Source of the DNA: an uncultured Flavobacterium sp.
GTDB lineage: Bacteria > Bacteroidota > Bacteroidia > Flavobacteriales > Flavobacteriaceae
DNA length: 36,855 nt
Assembly: GCF_946479975.1 (NCBI RefSeq)
Contig: NZ_CAMLIX010000021.1
Coordinates: 1 to 36,855, forward strand
Direction of reading: 5' to 3'
Under the pieces are notes generated by a model. That model ran no database searches, was not told the DNA's origin, and saw only the letters and a program-made list of their open reading frames with translations. The translations under genes and the position numbers were made by a program. Below are positions 14,702-23,654 of this stretch, piece by piece; positions within the stretch are counted from its first letter, which is position 1; the number at the start of each line of letters is the position of its first letter.

Positions 14702-16492
14702 ATGGCAAGATTTCAAGAAAACGATTTACCGAAAGCTAAATTAAACTCTAATTCCCTTCAAAAAGCACTCAGAATTTTTAAATACGCCAAAAACCATAAA
14801 TGGAAATTTTTCCTTGGTTTGATTTTTCTTTTTTTAACAAGCGCCACTGCCCTAGCCTTTCCTAAATTAATGGGAATGCTGGTTGATTGCGTTACCAATA
14901 AAGATCTCTCAAGAGCAAACGAAATTGCAATGGGATTAATGGCAATTTTGATTCTTCAGGCTATTTTTTCTTTTTTCAGAATTTCATTATTTGTGAATTT
15001 TACAGAGAACTCACTTTCAAACATTCGCTTTGCGTTGTATGAAAACCTGATTAAATTACCCATGTCTTTTTATTCTCAAAAACGTGTTGGCGAATTAAAT
15101 AGTAGAATTAGTGCCGATATTTCGCAATTGCAAGACACATTTAGTACAACAATTGCAGAATTCCTACGTCAGTTTATTTTAATAATTGGAGGTTTCATCA
15201 TTTTAGGAAATATTAGTCCAAAATTGACTTTTATGATGCTGGCAATTGTGCCTATTGTAGCAATAGCAGCGGTAATCTTTGGAAGATTTATTCGTAAATA
15301 CGGAAAAAAAACGCAGGATAAAGTAGCCGAAAGTCAAGTTATTGTTGAAGAAACCTTGCAGGGAATCAGTAATGTAAAAGCATTTGCAAACGAATGGTAC
15401 GAAATTCAGCGCTACAAAAACAAAATTAGAGAAATTGTAAAAATTGCCATAAAAGGCGGACAATATAGAGGTTATTTTGCCTCATTTATTATTCTGTGCC
15501 TTTTCGGATGTGTGGTAGCAGTAGTTTGGTACGGAATCACATTAACCATTAAAGGTGAAGTTGAAGGTGTTGGAGATTTAATCTCATTCGTTTTATATAC
15601 AACTTTCATTGGAGCATCTTTTGGTGGAATTGCCGAAATGTATGCGCAGATTCAAAAGGCAGTTGGAGCAACAGAGCGTGTTTTTGAATTATTAGAAGAA
15701 ACTCCAGAAGAAATAAATGCCAATGTAAAAACTTCTCCTATTGAAAAAATCAAAGGAAATGTAGCATTTAAAAATGTAGCTTTTAGTTACCCTTCAAGAA
15801 AAGAAATCCAAGTTTTAAAAGATGTTAATTTTACTGCAGAATTTGGACAAAAAATAGCCATCGTCGGACCAAGTGGTGCCGGAAAATCGACTATCTCTTC
15901 TTTGTTATTACGCTTTTATGATATTACATCAGGAGAAATAATAGTTGACGGAAAAAACATTTACGATTACGATCTAGAAGATCTTCGCGGAAATATGAGT
16001 ATTGTGCCTCAGGATGTAATTCTTTTTGGAGGTACAATTAAAGAGAATATTGCTTACGGAAAACCAGATGCAACGGATGAAGAAATTATTGTTGCTGCAA
16101 AACAAGCAAACGCTTTCAATTTCGTTGAAGGATTTCCTGAAAAATTCGAAACATTGGTTGGAGAACGTGGCGTTAAATTATCAGGGGGCCAACGCCAGCG
16201 TATCGCTATTGCAAGAGCATTGCTTAAAAACCCAAGTATTTTAATTTTAGATGAAGCAACTTCGTCTTTAGATAGTGAAAGTGAAAAATTAGTTCAAGAA
16301 GCGCTTGAAGTTTTAATGGAAGGAAGAACAAGCATTATCATTGCCCACCGTCTTTCGACAATTAGAAATGCTGATAAAATTTTAGTTTTAGATAACGGAA
16401 AAATATCTGAGGAAGGAACACATCAGGAATTAATAAACTTAGAAAACGGTATTTATAAAAACTTAAGCAATTTGCAGTTTAGTAACTCTTAA
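14702..16492 (+). CDS. ABC transporter, fused permease and ATPase (MsbA-like exporter)
   Basis: A 596-residue half-transporter. An N-terminal permease of about six membrane helices (roughly residues 35-320) is followed by a nucleotide-binding domain with Walker A GPSGAGKST (389-397), a Q-loop in SIVPQDVILFGG, signature LSGGQRQRIAIARA, Walker B ILILDEATSSLD and H-loop AHRLST. It should form a homodimer in the inner membrane and export a lipid, peptide or drug; the substrate cannot be read from the sequence. An in-frame TTG at 14690 exists, but the ATG sits at the expected distance from the strong promoter. A strong hairpin terminates it. Confidence 0.92.
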   Translation: MARFQENDLPKAKLNSNSLQKALRIFKYAKNHKWKFFLGLIFLFLTSATALAFPKLMGMLVDCVTNKDLSRANEIAMGLMAILILQAIFSFFRISLFVNFTENSLSNIRFALYENLIKLPMSFYSQKRVGELNSRISADISQLQDTFSTTIAEFLRQFILIIGGFIILGNISPKLTFMMLAIVPIVAIAAVIFGRFIRKYGKKTQDKVAESQVIVEETLQGISNVKAFANEWYEIQRYKNKIREIVKIAIKGGQYRGYFASFIILCLFGCVVAVVWYGITLTIKGEVEGVGDLISFVLYTTFIGASFGGIAEMYAQIQKAVGATERVFELLEETPEEINANVKTSPIEKIKGNVAFKNVAFSYPSRKEIQVLKDVNFTAEFGQKIAIVGPSGAGKSTISSLLLRFYDITSGEIIVDGKNIYDYDLEDLRGNMSIVPQDVILFGGTIKENIAYGKPDATDEEIIVAAKQANAFNFVEGFPEKFETLVGERGVKLSGGQRQRIAIARALLKNPSILILDEATSSLDSESEKLVQEALEVLMEGRTSIIIAHRLSTIRNADKILVLDNGKISEEGTHQELINLENGIYKNLSNLQFSNS

Positions 16493-16528
16493 ATTCAAAT
16501 TCCAATTTTTGAAATTCCAAATTCCAAT
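16491..16528. repeat. AAATTCC-rich intergenic repeat
   Basis: AAATTC, AAATTCC and ATTCC units recur four times in under 40 bases (AAATTCAAATTCC, then GAAATTCCAAATTCC). This is simple-sequence intergenic DNA just after the ABC gene stop. Confidence 0.5.
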
Positions 16529-16530
16529 AA

Positions 16531-16560
16531 AAAACTCCAATCTTGTGATTGGAGTTTTTT
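16531..16560. terminator. Hairpin terminator of the ABC gene
   Basis: A perfect 12-bp stem, AAAACTCCAATC with GATTGGAGTTTT, a 4-base loop and a long T run. It may also serve the convergent proline dehydrogenase gene. Confidence 0.82.
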
Positions 16561-16567
16561 TATAATT

Positions 16568-16592
16568 GTAAACTGAGACCGTAAACTGAGAC
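16568..16592. repeat. Direct repeat GTAAACTGAGAC, two units
   Basis: GTAAACTGAGAC occurs twice head to tail with one C between, a 13-base period, in the gap between the terminator and the proline dehydrogenase stop codon. Confidence 0.6.
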
Positions 16593-16601
16593 TAAAAAAA
16601 A

Positions 16602-17774
16602 TTATTCTTTCCCTTTTCTACGTTTACGTTCTGCTTTAATCATTGATAATTCGCGACTAGTTTGTCCAGCAACCGAAGTGTTTTCTTCTGCACGACGAAT
16701 TAAGTATGGCATAACATCTCTTACTGGTCCAAACGGAAGGTATTTGGCTACGTTATAACCGTTTTCGGCTAAGTTGTAACTAATGTTATCGCTCATTCCG
16801 TACAATTGTCCAAACCAGATTCTGTTGTCATTTTTAGAAATCCCTTTCTGCGCCATCATTTCCATAAGTTTATATGAACTTAACTCATTATGAGTTCCTG
16901 CAAAAATTGACATTGTTTCTAAATGATCCAACATATAGTTTACTGCTGCATCATAATTATCGTCAGTAGCTTGTTTAGAAACACAAATTGGCGACACATA
17001 TCCTTTTTCTTCTGCACGCTTATTTTCTTTTTCCATATAAGCGCCGCGAACTAATTTCATTCCAATAAAGAAACCTTCTTTTTTCGCAATGTCATGCAGT
17101 CTTTTTAGGTAATCCAAACGATCCCAACGATACATTTGTAAAGTATTGAAAACAATCGCTTTTTCTTTATTGTATTTACGCATCATTTCGGTAACCAAAT
17201 CATCGGCTGCATCCTGCATCCAGCTTTCTTCACCATCAATTAGTAGCGCTACATCTTTTTTATGCGCTTCGCTGCACACTTGGTCAAAACGTGCTACCAC
17301 TCTATTCCATTCTTCTTGTTCTGCAGGATTAAGCGTTTGTTTTTCTCCAAGTTTTTCATACAATTCAAAACGGCCTAAACCTGTTGGTTTAAATACTGCA
17401 AAAGGAATAGCTAAACGTTCTTTTGCAAATTCGATAGTTTTCAGCGTCATTTCCAAAGCAGCGTCAAACTGTGCTTCTTCTTCTTTACCTTCAACAGAAT
17501 AATCTAATACAGACGATACACCTTTGGTAAACATTTTATCAACTACAGTTAAGCAGTCATTTTCGTTAACACCGCCACAGAAATGATCAAAAACAGTAGC
17601 ACGAATTAATCCTTCAACCGGAAGATGCGCCTTGATAGCAAAATTGGTAACAGCAGTACCAATACGTACCAATGGTTCGCTGTCAATCATTTTAAAAAGA
17701 AAATAAGCCCTGTCAAGTTCAGTATCGCTTTTAAGTGAAAATGCAACTTGGGTGTTATCGAATATTTTTTCCAT
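16602..17774 (-). CDS. Proline dehydrogenase, monofunctional
   Basis: A 390-residue FAD enzyme that oxidises proline to pyrroline-5-carboxylate, feeding glutamate synthesis. TIM-barrel motifs are visible: KLVRGAYMEKEN with the flavin-site Arg, IFAGTHNELS, FGQLYGMSD, YLPFGPVRDVMPYLIRRAEEN with the Arg pair that binds substrate carboxylate. The C-terminal KAERKRRKGKE is basic. It lacks the P5C dehydrogenase domain of long PutA, as is usual in Bacteroidota. No P5C dehydrogenase adjoins. A TATCTTTG element lies 18 bases before the start. Confidence 0.92.
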   Translation of the reverse strand: MEKIFDNTQVAFSLKSDTELDRAYFLFKMIDSEPLVRIGTAVTNFAIKAHLPVEGLIRATVFDHFCGGVNENDCLTVVDKMFTKGVSSVLDYSVEGKEEEAQFDAALEMTLKTIEFAKERLAIPFAVFKPTGLGRFELYEKLGEKQTLNPAEQEEWNRVVARFDQVCSEAHKKDVALLIDGEESWMQDAADDLVTEMMRKYNKEKAIVFNTLQMYRWDRLDYLKRLHDIAKKEGFFIGMKLVRGAYMEKENKRAEEKGYVSPICVSKQATDDNYDAAVNYMLDHLETMSIFAGTHNELSSYKLMEMMAQKGISKNDNRIWFGQLYGMSDNISYNLAENGYNVAKYLPFGPVRDVMPYLIRRAEENTSVAGQTSRELSMIKAERKRRKGKE

Positions 17775-17791
17775 TAAGTTAAGTTTTGATG

Positions 17792-17799
17792 CAAAGATA
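17792..17799 (-). promoter_or_regulatory. -7 promoter element of proline dehydrogenase
   Basis: Minus-strand TATCTTTG matches TAnnTTTG and gives a leader of about 14 bases. The nearest TTG is 23 bases upstream rather than 19. Confidence 0.45.
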
Positions 17800-17907
17800 T
17801 ATAGTGTTTTGAATATTCTTCACAAAAAACGATGATATTTTTTTAATTTGACAACTGCAAAAATATAAATTCAGGTTAATAAAGTAGGATTTTACCTAGT
17901 TTATGGT

Positions 17908-17915
17908 TATTTTTG
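17908..17915 (+). promoter_or_regulatory. -7 promoter element of the O-antigen ligase/TPR gene
   Basis: TATTTTTG matches TAnnTTTG and gives a leader of about 15 bases to the ATG at 17934. The -33 position reads AGG rather than TTG. Confidence 0.38.
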
Positions 17916-17933
17916 CAAAAAAATAAGATCACA

Positions 17934-20642
17934 ATGAAAAACGATACTATTTGCAGCATTTTAAACGATACTAAAAGAAAGAATGTTATTCCAGATTTCA
18001 TTGTTCTTTTATTTATCTGTTTACTTTTGATAATTGATTTTATGCCGTATTTCAAAAGTTTAGAAATTATAAATCCTCAATTTCTATATCTCGCATTTAT
18101 CAATTTAATTACAGGAATTTATTTTTATTTCAATACAGAATTAATTGCTGATAGCTTATCTATACTAAAGAGGAGCTATGTGTTTAGATGTTATCTCTTG
18201 TTTTTAGTACTTTGTTCTATATCTTTTTTTTCAGCTAAGAACATTTCATTAGTACTGACAAAAATTACAGAAATATCCATTACATTTTGTCTTTTTGTCA
18301 ATCTTTCAATTATTCTAAAGGACAAGCTGGCTTTACTTTATAAAATAATATTTATCGTCGCGATTAGTGCTTTTCTTCAGTCATGGCAGCAGTTATGTCA
18401 TTTTATAATTATTCCTAGACACATTTCGATTATAGATCTATTATCAAGTATGAAAGGAAATACAGGGAATATAAATATCCTTGCAGCAAGTTTAAGTATT
18501 AAAGTTCCTTTTATTTTGCTTGGAATTAGTCACTTCAAAAAATATAAAAAATGGTTTTTAGTGTTGGCTTTATTCTCGGTAACTTCAGTTATTTTCTTAA
18601 CAGGAGCGAGAACTGCATTAATTAATTTATTTGTAATATATCTAGTTTATATCGTTTATCTGCTAAAAGAATTCTCTTTTACAAGAGCGGTACTTTCTAA
18701 AGTTTTGTATATTTTAATTCCAATATTAACAGCGTTATTATTTTCTAATTCGATTTTTGAAAAATCAAAAGATAAATCAAGATATGTCTCAATAGAAAAT
18801 AGAATCAACCAGATCAATACGCACGATGAATCAGCAAATGCGAGACTTTTTTTCTGGAAAAATGCAATTACTTTAATAGAAAAAGATCCTCTTACGGGTA
18901 TTGGTCTTGGAAATTATCAAGTTGAATCAATTCCGTATGAAAGAACATTTTATGATGATTCTACTGTTTCATTACACACTCACAATGATTTTTTAGAAAT
19001 AATGTCTGAGACCGGAGTAATTAATGGTTTGGTTTATATATCTCTCTTTATTATTTTGTTAATCAACAATTTAAAAATTTATTTTTCAAAATCTAGTGAT
19101 GAAAATAAAAAACAATTAGCAATTTTAGCACTTTTAATTCTTGTTGTTTACGGTCTGGATTCCTTGTTCAATTTTCCAATGTACAGACCAACAATGCAAA
19201 TATTTTTCGCATTATTACTTGCATTTACTGTAATAAATCATTCAAAGGAATTTTTAATTGAACCCCGTAAAATTGGCGTAAAAATAATATGTTCACTACT
19301 AATTGTAACTGCAATTGTAACAACGTATTCCTCATTTTTAATTTACAAAGCTTCAAATTTAGAATACTTAATATCTAATGATGATATAAATAACAGTGAC
19401 AAAAAAGACCGTCTTTTAACAGGTGATGAAGTTGTGGAGAGAATTCCAGCTTATCCTAATGTTTTAAATACATCAGAGTCTTTTTATGAATATGCTGGAA
19501 TATATTATATCCGCGAAAATAATTTTAAAAAAGCTCTTAATTGTTTTGCAAAAGCATCAAAAATAAATCCGTATTCGGGACGAATTGAGTTTTACAAGCA
19601 AACAATTGCTTCCCGCCAAGGTAAAATTGACAGCGCTTATATTTACAGTAAAAAAGCGTTTTATTTGAGACCAAGAAATTATGCGTTATATAAATCTGCA
19701 ATGTACTATTCGGTAACAAAAAACGATACTGTTGAACTACTTAAAGAACATAAGTTATTCTCTCAATACAGAAATGAGCCTCAAGAATGGGTATCTGTAG
19801 CAACGGTTTTACAAAGAACTGGTGCTACTCCAAAAAGACTGCTTAATTTTGTTAATCAAGGATTAAAGAAAATCCCTAATGACACCTCTTTGCTAAGAAA
19901 GAAAAATGAGTTTTTAATTGCGTCCTATCTTCAGGGAGGACAAAATTTTGAAGCAAAATCAGAGTTGGTAAAAGCATTGAAATCTTATGAAAATGCTTTA
20001 AAAATCGATCCTAAAAATACCTACATATCACAAAATATTGGATTCAATTATTTAAAACAAGGTCAAAATAAGAAAGCTATAACTTCTTTATTAGATGCGT
20101 TAAAAACCTCGAACTTAAAAGATGGAAAGACTGAGTTTTTCTTAGGTATTTGTTATTTAAAAGAAAATGATAAAACCAACGCTTGGAAATATTTTAATAT
20201 CTCGAGAGACAAAAACTATCTGCCGGCAAAACAATTGATTTCTCGAGCCTACAATAATAACGGTCAAAACCAATTTAAAAAGCGAGATAATGATTTGTTA
20301 ATTGCAGATTATATTACAAAAGGTCAAAAATTTGAAGAAGAAAAGAAATTTGATCAAGCTTTAATAGAATATGAAAAAGCTTTAAAAATAGATCCAAAAA
20401 GTATCTACGCATCTCAGAATGTAGGTTTTTATTATCTAAAAACTGGAAACTTTAAAAAAGCAATTAATTATCTAGTAAATGCCTTGAAGTATCCAGGTTT
20501 AAATGATGGAAAAACAGAATATTTTCTTGCAGTTTGTTATCTAAAGCAAAATGAAAAAGATAATGCATGTAAGTACTTGACTATCTCAAAAAACAAAAAC
20601 TATCCTGATGCTGCTAATTTAGTTACCAAACTTTGCAATTAA
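17934..20642 (+). CDS. O-antigen ligase family membrane protein with C-terminal TPR repeats
   Basis: A 902-residue protein. Residues about 23-480 contain ten or more membrane helices and the Wzy/WaaL-type loop, with TGIGLGNYQVES followed by HTHNDFLEIMSETG (H348 onward) and an RTALIN segment. This family transfers glycans from undecaprenyl carriers to lipid A or to protein (PglL-type). Residues 500-902 are tetratricopeptide repeats, predicted on the periplasmic side. The repeats include two closely similar blocks 128 residues apart (both contain ALKIDPK, then a DGKTE-FF/YFL segment). No glycosyltransferase cluster adjoins, so a stand-alone O-glycosylation or capsule-ligation role is possible. 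An in-frame TTG at 17913 is less likely. Confidence 0.82.
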   Translation: MKNDTICSILNDTKRKNVIPDFIVLLFICLLLIIDFMPYFKSLEIINPQFLYLAFINLITGIYFYFNTELIADSLSILKRSYVFRCYLLFLVLCSISFFSAKNISLVLTKITEISITFCLFVNLSIILKDKLALLYKIIFIVAISAFLQSWQQLCHFIIIPRHISIIDLLSSMKGNTGNINILAASLSIKVPFILLGISHFKKYKKWFLVLALFSVTSVIFLTGARTALINLFVIYLVYIVYLLKEFSFTRAVLSKVLYILIPILTALLFSNSIFEKSKDKSRYVSIENRINQINTHDESANARLFFWKNAITLIEKDPLTGIGLGNYQVESIPYERTFYDDSTVSLHTHNDFLEIMSETGVINGLVYISLFIILLINNLKIYFSKSSDENKKQLAILALLILVVYGLDSLFNFPMYRPTMQIFFALLLAFTVINHSKEFLIEPRKIGVKIICSLLIVTAIVTTYSSFLIYKASNLEYLISNDDINNSDKKDRLLTGDEVVERIPAYPNVLNTSESFYEYAGIYYIRENNFKKALNCFAKASKINPYSGRIEFYKQTIASRQGKIDSAYIYSKKAFYLRPRNYALYKSAMYYSVTKNDTVELLKEHKLFSQYRNEPQEWVSVATVLQRTGATPKRLLNFVNQGLKKIPNDTSLLRKKNEFLIASYLQGGQNFEAKSELVKALKSYENALKIDPKNTYISQNIGFNYLKQGQNKKAITSLLDALKTSNLKDGKTEFFLGICYLKENDKTNAWKYFNISRDKNYLPAKQLISRAYNNNGQNQFKKRDNDLLIADYITKGQKFEEEKKFDQALIEYEKALKIDPKSIYASQNVGFYYLKTGNFKKAINYLVNALKYPGLNDGKTEYFLAVCYLKQNEKDNACKYLTISKNKNYPDAANLVTKLCN

Positions 20643-20770
20643 AATTCAATAGAAAAAGCTACTATTTATTTCGATTTTAAAGAGATCTTTTTTCGACAAA
20701 TAATAGCTAAAACGTGAATAATATTAAGCTAAAAAAGCCTTATTTTGCACTTTCAATTAACTAAAGAAAT

Positions 20771-21838
20771 ATGCAATCTATTCAGGCTAATAATTATCTC
20801 GTGCATTTCAACCAAAATGCTTACGAAGCTTTAAATAAACATTTGAGAGAAAATAAGTACTCAAATATTTTTATAATTGTTGACGATCAGACCAATGAAT
20901 ATTGTCTTCCTAAGTTTATACCAAATTTAGAGACTGACTTAGCAATCGAAATTATTGAATTTGAAGCTGGAGAAGCAAATAAAAATATAGAAACCTGTAT
21001 CGAAATCTGGAATATTCTAACAGAACTTGGAGCAGACAGAAAAACATTAGTTATTAATGTCGGCGGTGGCGTTGTTACCGATTTAGGTGGTTTTGTGGCC
21101 TCTACTTTTAAAAGAGGTGTAGATTTTATCAATGTTCCTACTACTTTATTATCTATGGTTGACGCTTCTGTTGGAGGCAAAACTGGAGTTGATTTAGGTA
21201 ATCTTAAAAATCAGATTGGCGTAATAAATGTGCCACAAATGGTATTAATTGATACCGAATATCTTGAAACTTTACCACAAACAGAAATGCGTTCTGGTTT
21301 GGCAGAAATGCTGAAACACGGTTTAATTTACGATGCGCCTTATTGGAGACAATTTTCAGATTTAAAATCTATTGTTTTTGATGAGTTAGATCAATTGATT
21401 TACCGTTCTGTCGAAATTAAAAATGAAATCGTAATTCAGGATCCTACTGAGAAAAATATCCGTAAAGCCTTGAATTTCGGACATACTTTAGGTCATGCTA
21501 TCGAAGGATATTTTTTAGAAAGCGAAGAAAAAACTACTCTTCTTCACGGAGAAGCAATAGCTGTTGGAATGATTTTAGAAAGCTATATTTCATTAAAGAA
21601 AAATCTAATTTCTCAAGAAGAATATAGAGAAATCAAAACTATTATAAAAGGCATTTATGACGATGTTATTTTTGAAGAAAATGACATTGATCCGATCTTA
21701 GAATTGCTGATTCACGACAAAAAAAATGAATACGGTTTAATTCAATTTGCATTGATTGAAGGAATCGGGAAAATAAAAATTAACCAATCCGTTGAAAATA
21801 AATTAATTCTAGACGCGTTTCAAGATTATAAATCTTAA
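20771..21838 (+). CDS. aroB: 3-dehydroquinate synthase
   Basis: A 355-residue enzyme of the shikimate pathway that converts DAHP to 3-dehydroquinate with NAD and a divalent metal. Motifs in order are NVGGGVVTDLGGFVAST (NAD site), PTTLLSMVDASVGGKTGVD (substrate and active-site Lys), GLAEMLKHG (E of the metal site), NFGHTLGHAIEG and LLHGEAIAVGM (metal His residues). Length is typical. It lies downstream of the ligase gene on the same strand with a 128-base gap and without other aro genes. Confidence 0.95.
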   Translation: MQSIQANNYLVHFNQNAYEALNKHLRENKYSNIFIIVDDQTNEYCLPKFIPNLETDLAIEIIEFEAGEANKNIETCIEIWNILTELGADRKTLVINVGGGVVTDLGGFVASTFKRGVDFINVPTTLLSMVDASVGGKTGVDLGNLKNQIGVINVPQMVLIDTEYLETLPQTEMRSGLAEMLKHGLIYDAPYWRQFSDLKSIVFDELDQLIYRSVEIKNEIVIQDPTEKNIRKALNFGHTLGHAIEGYFLESEEKTTLLHGEAIAVGMILESYISLKKNLISQEEYREIKTIIKGIYDDVIFEENDIDPILELLIHDKKNEYGLIQFALIEGIGKIKINQSVENKLILDAFQDYKS

Positions 21839-21882
21839 ACTTTTTTTAATCGAAAGCGTTGCATTTGGTATATTTTATTTTT

Positions 21883-21890
21883 TACATTTG
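21883..21890 (+). promoter_or_regulatory. -7 promoter element before the small ORF and arginine decarboxylase
   Basis: TACATTTG matches TAnnTTTG with TTG 21 bases upstream (21859-21861). The predicted start of transcription is within a few bases of the ATG at 21895. Confidence 0.5.
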
Positions 21891-21894
21891 CCCC

Positions 21895-22074
21895 ATGAAA
21901 ACAAACAAGCAGCAAAGGCACTTTAGCTCTTACAGAAACCGTCTCAACAGTTCTTTATTAAGAATATTGAATCGTTTTTACAATAGTAAAAGTCCGCTGT
22001 GTTTTGATGTTTTCCAATGTTCCAAAGCCGAGCACGAAAAACTGCAGATTATATTTGCCAATATTAGAGTTTGA
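21895..22074 (+). CDS. Small ORF, 59 residues, possible leader ORF of arginine decarboxylase
   Basis: A 59-residue basic ORF beginning MKTNKQQRHFSSYRNR, with Arg at 8, 14, 16, 23, 27 and 58. No family is recognised. Its ATG falls at the predicted +1 of the TACATTTG promoter, so it would be leaderless. It occupies most of the roughly 250-base leader of the arginine decarboxylase gene, with a 69-base gap between them. It may be a real small protein, a regulatory leader peptide or chance coding. An upstream in-frame ATG at 21859 lies before the promoter element and is unlikely. Confidence 0.4.
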   Translation: MKTNKQQRHFSSYRNRLNSSLLRILNRFYNSKSPLCFDVFQCSKAEHEKLQIIFANIRV

Positions 22075-22143
22075 ATTTAAGATTTAGTACCATAATACCT
22101 AAGTTAAAAACAAAAATTACAATCTCTAAAAGTTGACATATAA

Positions 22144-23547
22144 ATGAATACAAAATATTCGGATCTAATAAATCAAACATACTATTTTCCACAAGAAGAA
22201 TTTAAATTAAACAAAGACAACTTACAATTTCATAATATTGATTTAATGAAATTGGTTGAGCAATATGGTACGCCATTAAAGTTTACTTATCTTCCTCAGA
22301 TTTCTGAAAACATCAATAAAGCAAAAGCTTGGTTCAGAAAATCAATGGAAAAGAATAAATACGACGCAAAATACTTTTATTGCTATTGTACAAAAAGTTC
22401 TCATTTTGAATATATTATGAATGAAGCTTTTAAAAACAATATTCATATTGAGACTTCATCAGCTTTTGATGTTAATATTGTTGAGAATTTACTGGAAAAC
22501 GGAAAAATCAACAAAAGTACTTATGTAATTTGCAACGGTTTCAAAAGAGACGAATACATTAGTAATATTGGTAGATTGATTAATAACGGACATAAAAATA
22601 CTATTCCGATTATTGACAATTACGAAGAATTAGATTTACTTCAAGCGGAAATTAAAGGGAAATTTAAAATAGGAATTCGTATTGCTGCCGAGGAAGAGCC
22701 TAAATTTGAGTTTTATACTTCCAGATTGGGAATTGGTTACAAAAACATCGTTTCTTTCTATAAAAAACAGATCCAGGAGAATGATAAATTAGAATTGAAA
22801 ATGCTTCACTTCTTTATCAACACCGGAATCAACGATACATCATATTACTGGAATGAGCTTGTAAAATGTATTAAAGTGTACATTGCTCTTAAAAAGGAAT
22901 GCCCTACTCTAGATGGTTTGAACATTGGTGGTGGTTTCCCAATCAAGAATTCACTTGCCTTTGAATATGATTATCAATATATGATTGATGAAATTATCAA
23001 TCAAATTAAAATTGCTTGTGATGAAGCTGAAGTTGATGTTCCAAATATTTTTACGGAATTTGGATCATTTACAGTAGGCGAAAGCGGTGGTGCAATCTAT
23101 CAGATTTTGTATCAAAAACAACAAAATGATAGAGAAAAATGGAATATGATCGACTCCTCTTTCATTACCACTTTACCAGATACTTGGGCTATAAACAAAC
23201 GTTTTATTATGCTTGCGGTTAACCGCTGGAATGATACTTACGAACGGGTTCTGTTAGGAGGTCTTACTTGTGATAGTGACGATTATTACAATTCTGAACA
23301 AAACATGAATGCCATTTATTTGCCAAAGTACAGCAAAGAAAAACCTTTATATATCGGTTTCTTTAATACTGGCGCTTATCAAGAAACAATTGGAGGATAC
23401 GGCGGTTTACACCACTGTTTAATCCCGCAACCAAAACATATTTTAATTGATAGAGACGAAAACGGAATTCTAGCAACTGAGGTATTCTCAGAACAACAGA
23501 CTTCAGATGACGTTTTGAAGATTTTAGGATATAAAAAAAAGTTGTAA
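22144..23547 (+). CDS. Short arginine decarboxylase-like PLP enzyme (alanine-racemase fold)
   Basis: A 467-residue group IV PLP decarboxylase. K84 in YCYCTKSSH is the likely PLP lysine. NIGGGFP (260-266) is the phosphate-binding loop, FTEFGSFTVGESG (303-315) follows, and C376-D in GGLTCDSDD is the catalytic Cys that approaches from the other subunit, with the SpeA-like CDSD rather than ODC CDGLD. Biosynthetic SpeA is usually over 600 residues, so this is a compact form lacking much of the inserted and C-terminal regions. Arginine to agmatine is the likely reaction; specificity is inferred. The DHS-like gene follows after 107 bases. No agmatinase gene adjoins. Confidence 0.8.
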   Translation: MNTKYSDLINQTYYFPQEEFKLNKDNLQFHNIDLMKLVEQYGTPLKFTYLPQISENINKAKAWFRKSMEKNKYDAKYFYCYCTKSSHFEYIMNEAFKNNIHIETSSAFDVNIVENLLENGKINKSTYVICNGFKRDEYISNIGRLINNGHKNTIPIIDNYEELDLLQAEIKGKFKIGIRIAAEEEPKFEFYTSRLGIGYKNIVSFYKKQIQENDKLELKMLHFFINTGINDTSYYWNELVKCIKVYIALKKECPTLDGLNIGGGFPIKNSLAFEYDYQYMIDEIINQIKIACDEAEVDVPNIFTEFGSFTVGESGGAIYQILYQKQQNDREKWNMIDSSFITTLPDTWAINKRFIMLAVNRWNDTYERVLLGGLTCDSDDYYNSEQNMNAIYLPKYSKEKPLYIGFFNTGAYQETIGGYGGLHHCLIPQPKHILIDRDENGILATEVFSEQQTSDDVLKILGYKKKL

Positions 23548-23654
23548 AAAAAACGTCAGATTAAGTAATAGATATCTTTAGAAAATTCTTAATTTGCATT
23601 AACATCCAAAAAAGGTTAAACTTTTTAATTCAAAAAAAAACAAAAACAAAAGAA

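Noticed and set aside
17146..17502. 118-residue plus-strand ORF inside proline dehydrogenase
   Set aside because: Antisense to a clear conserved enzyme; Ser/Ala-rich chance translation.
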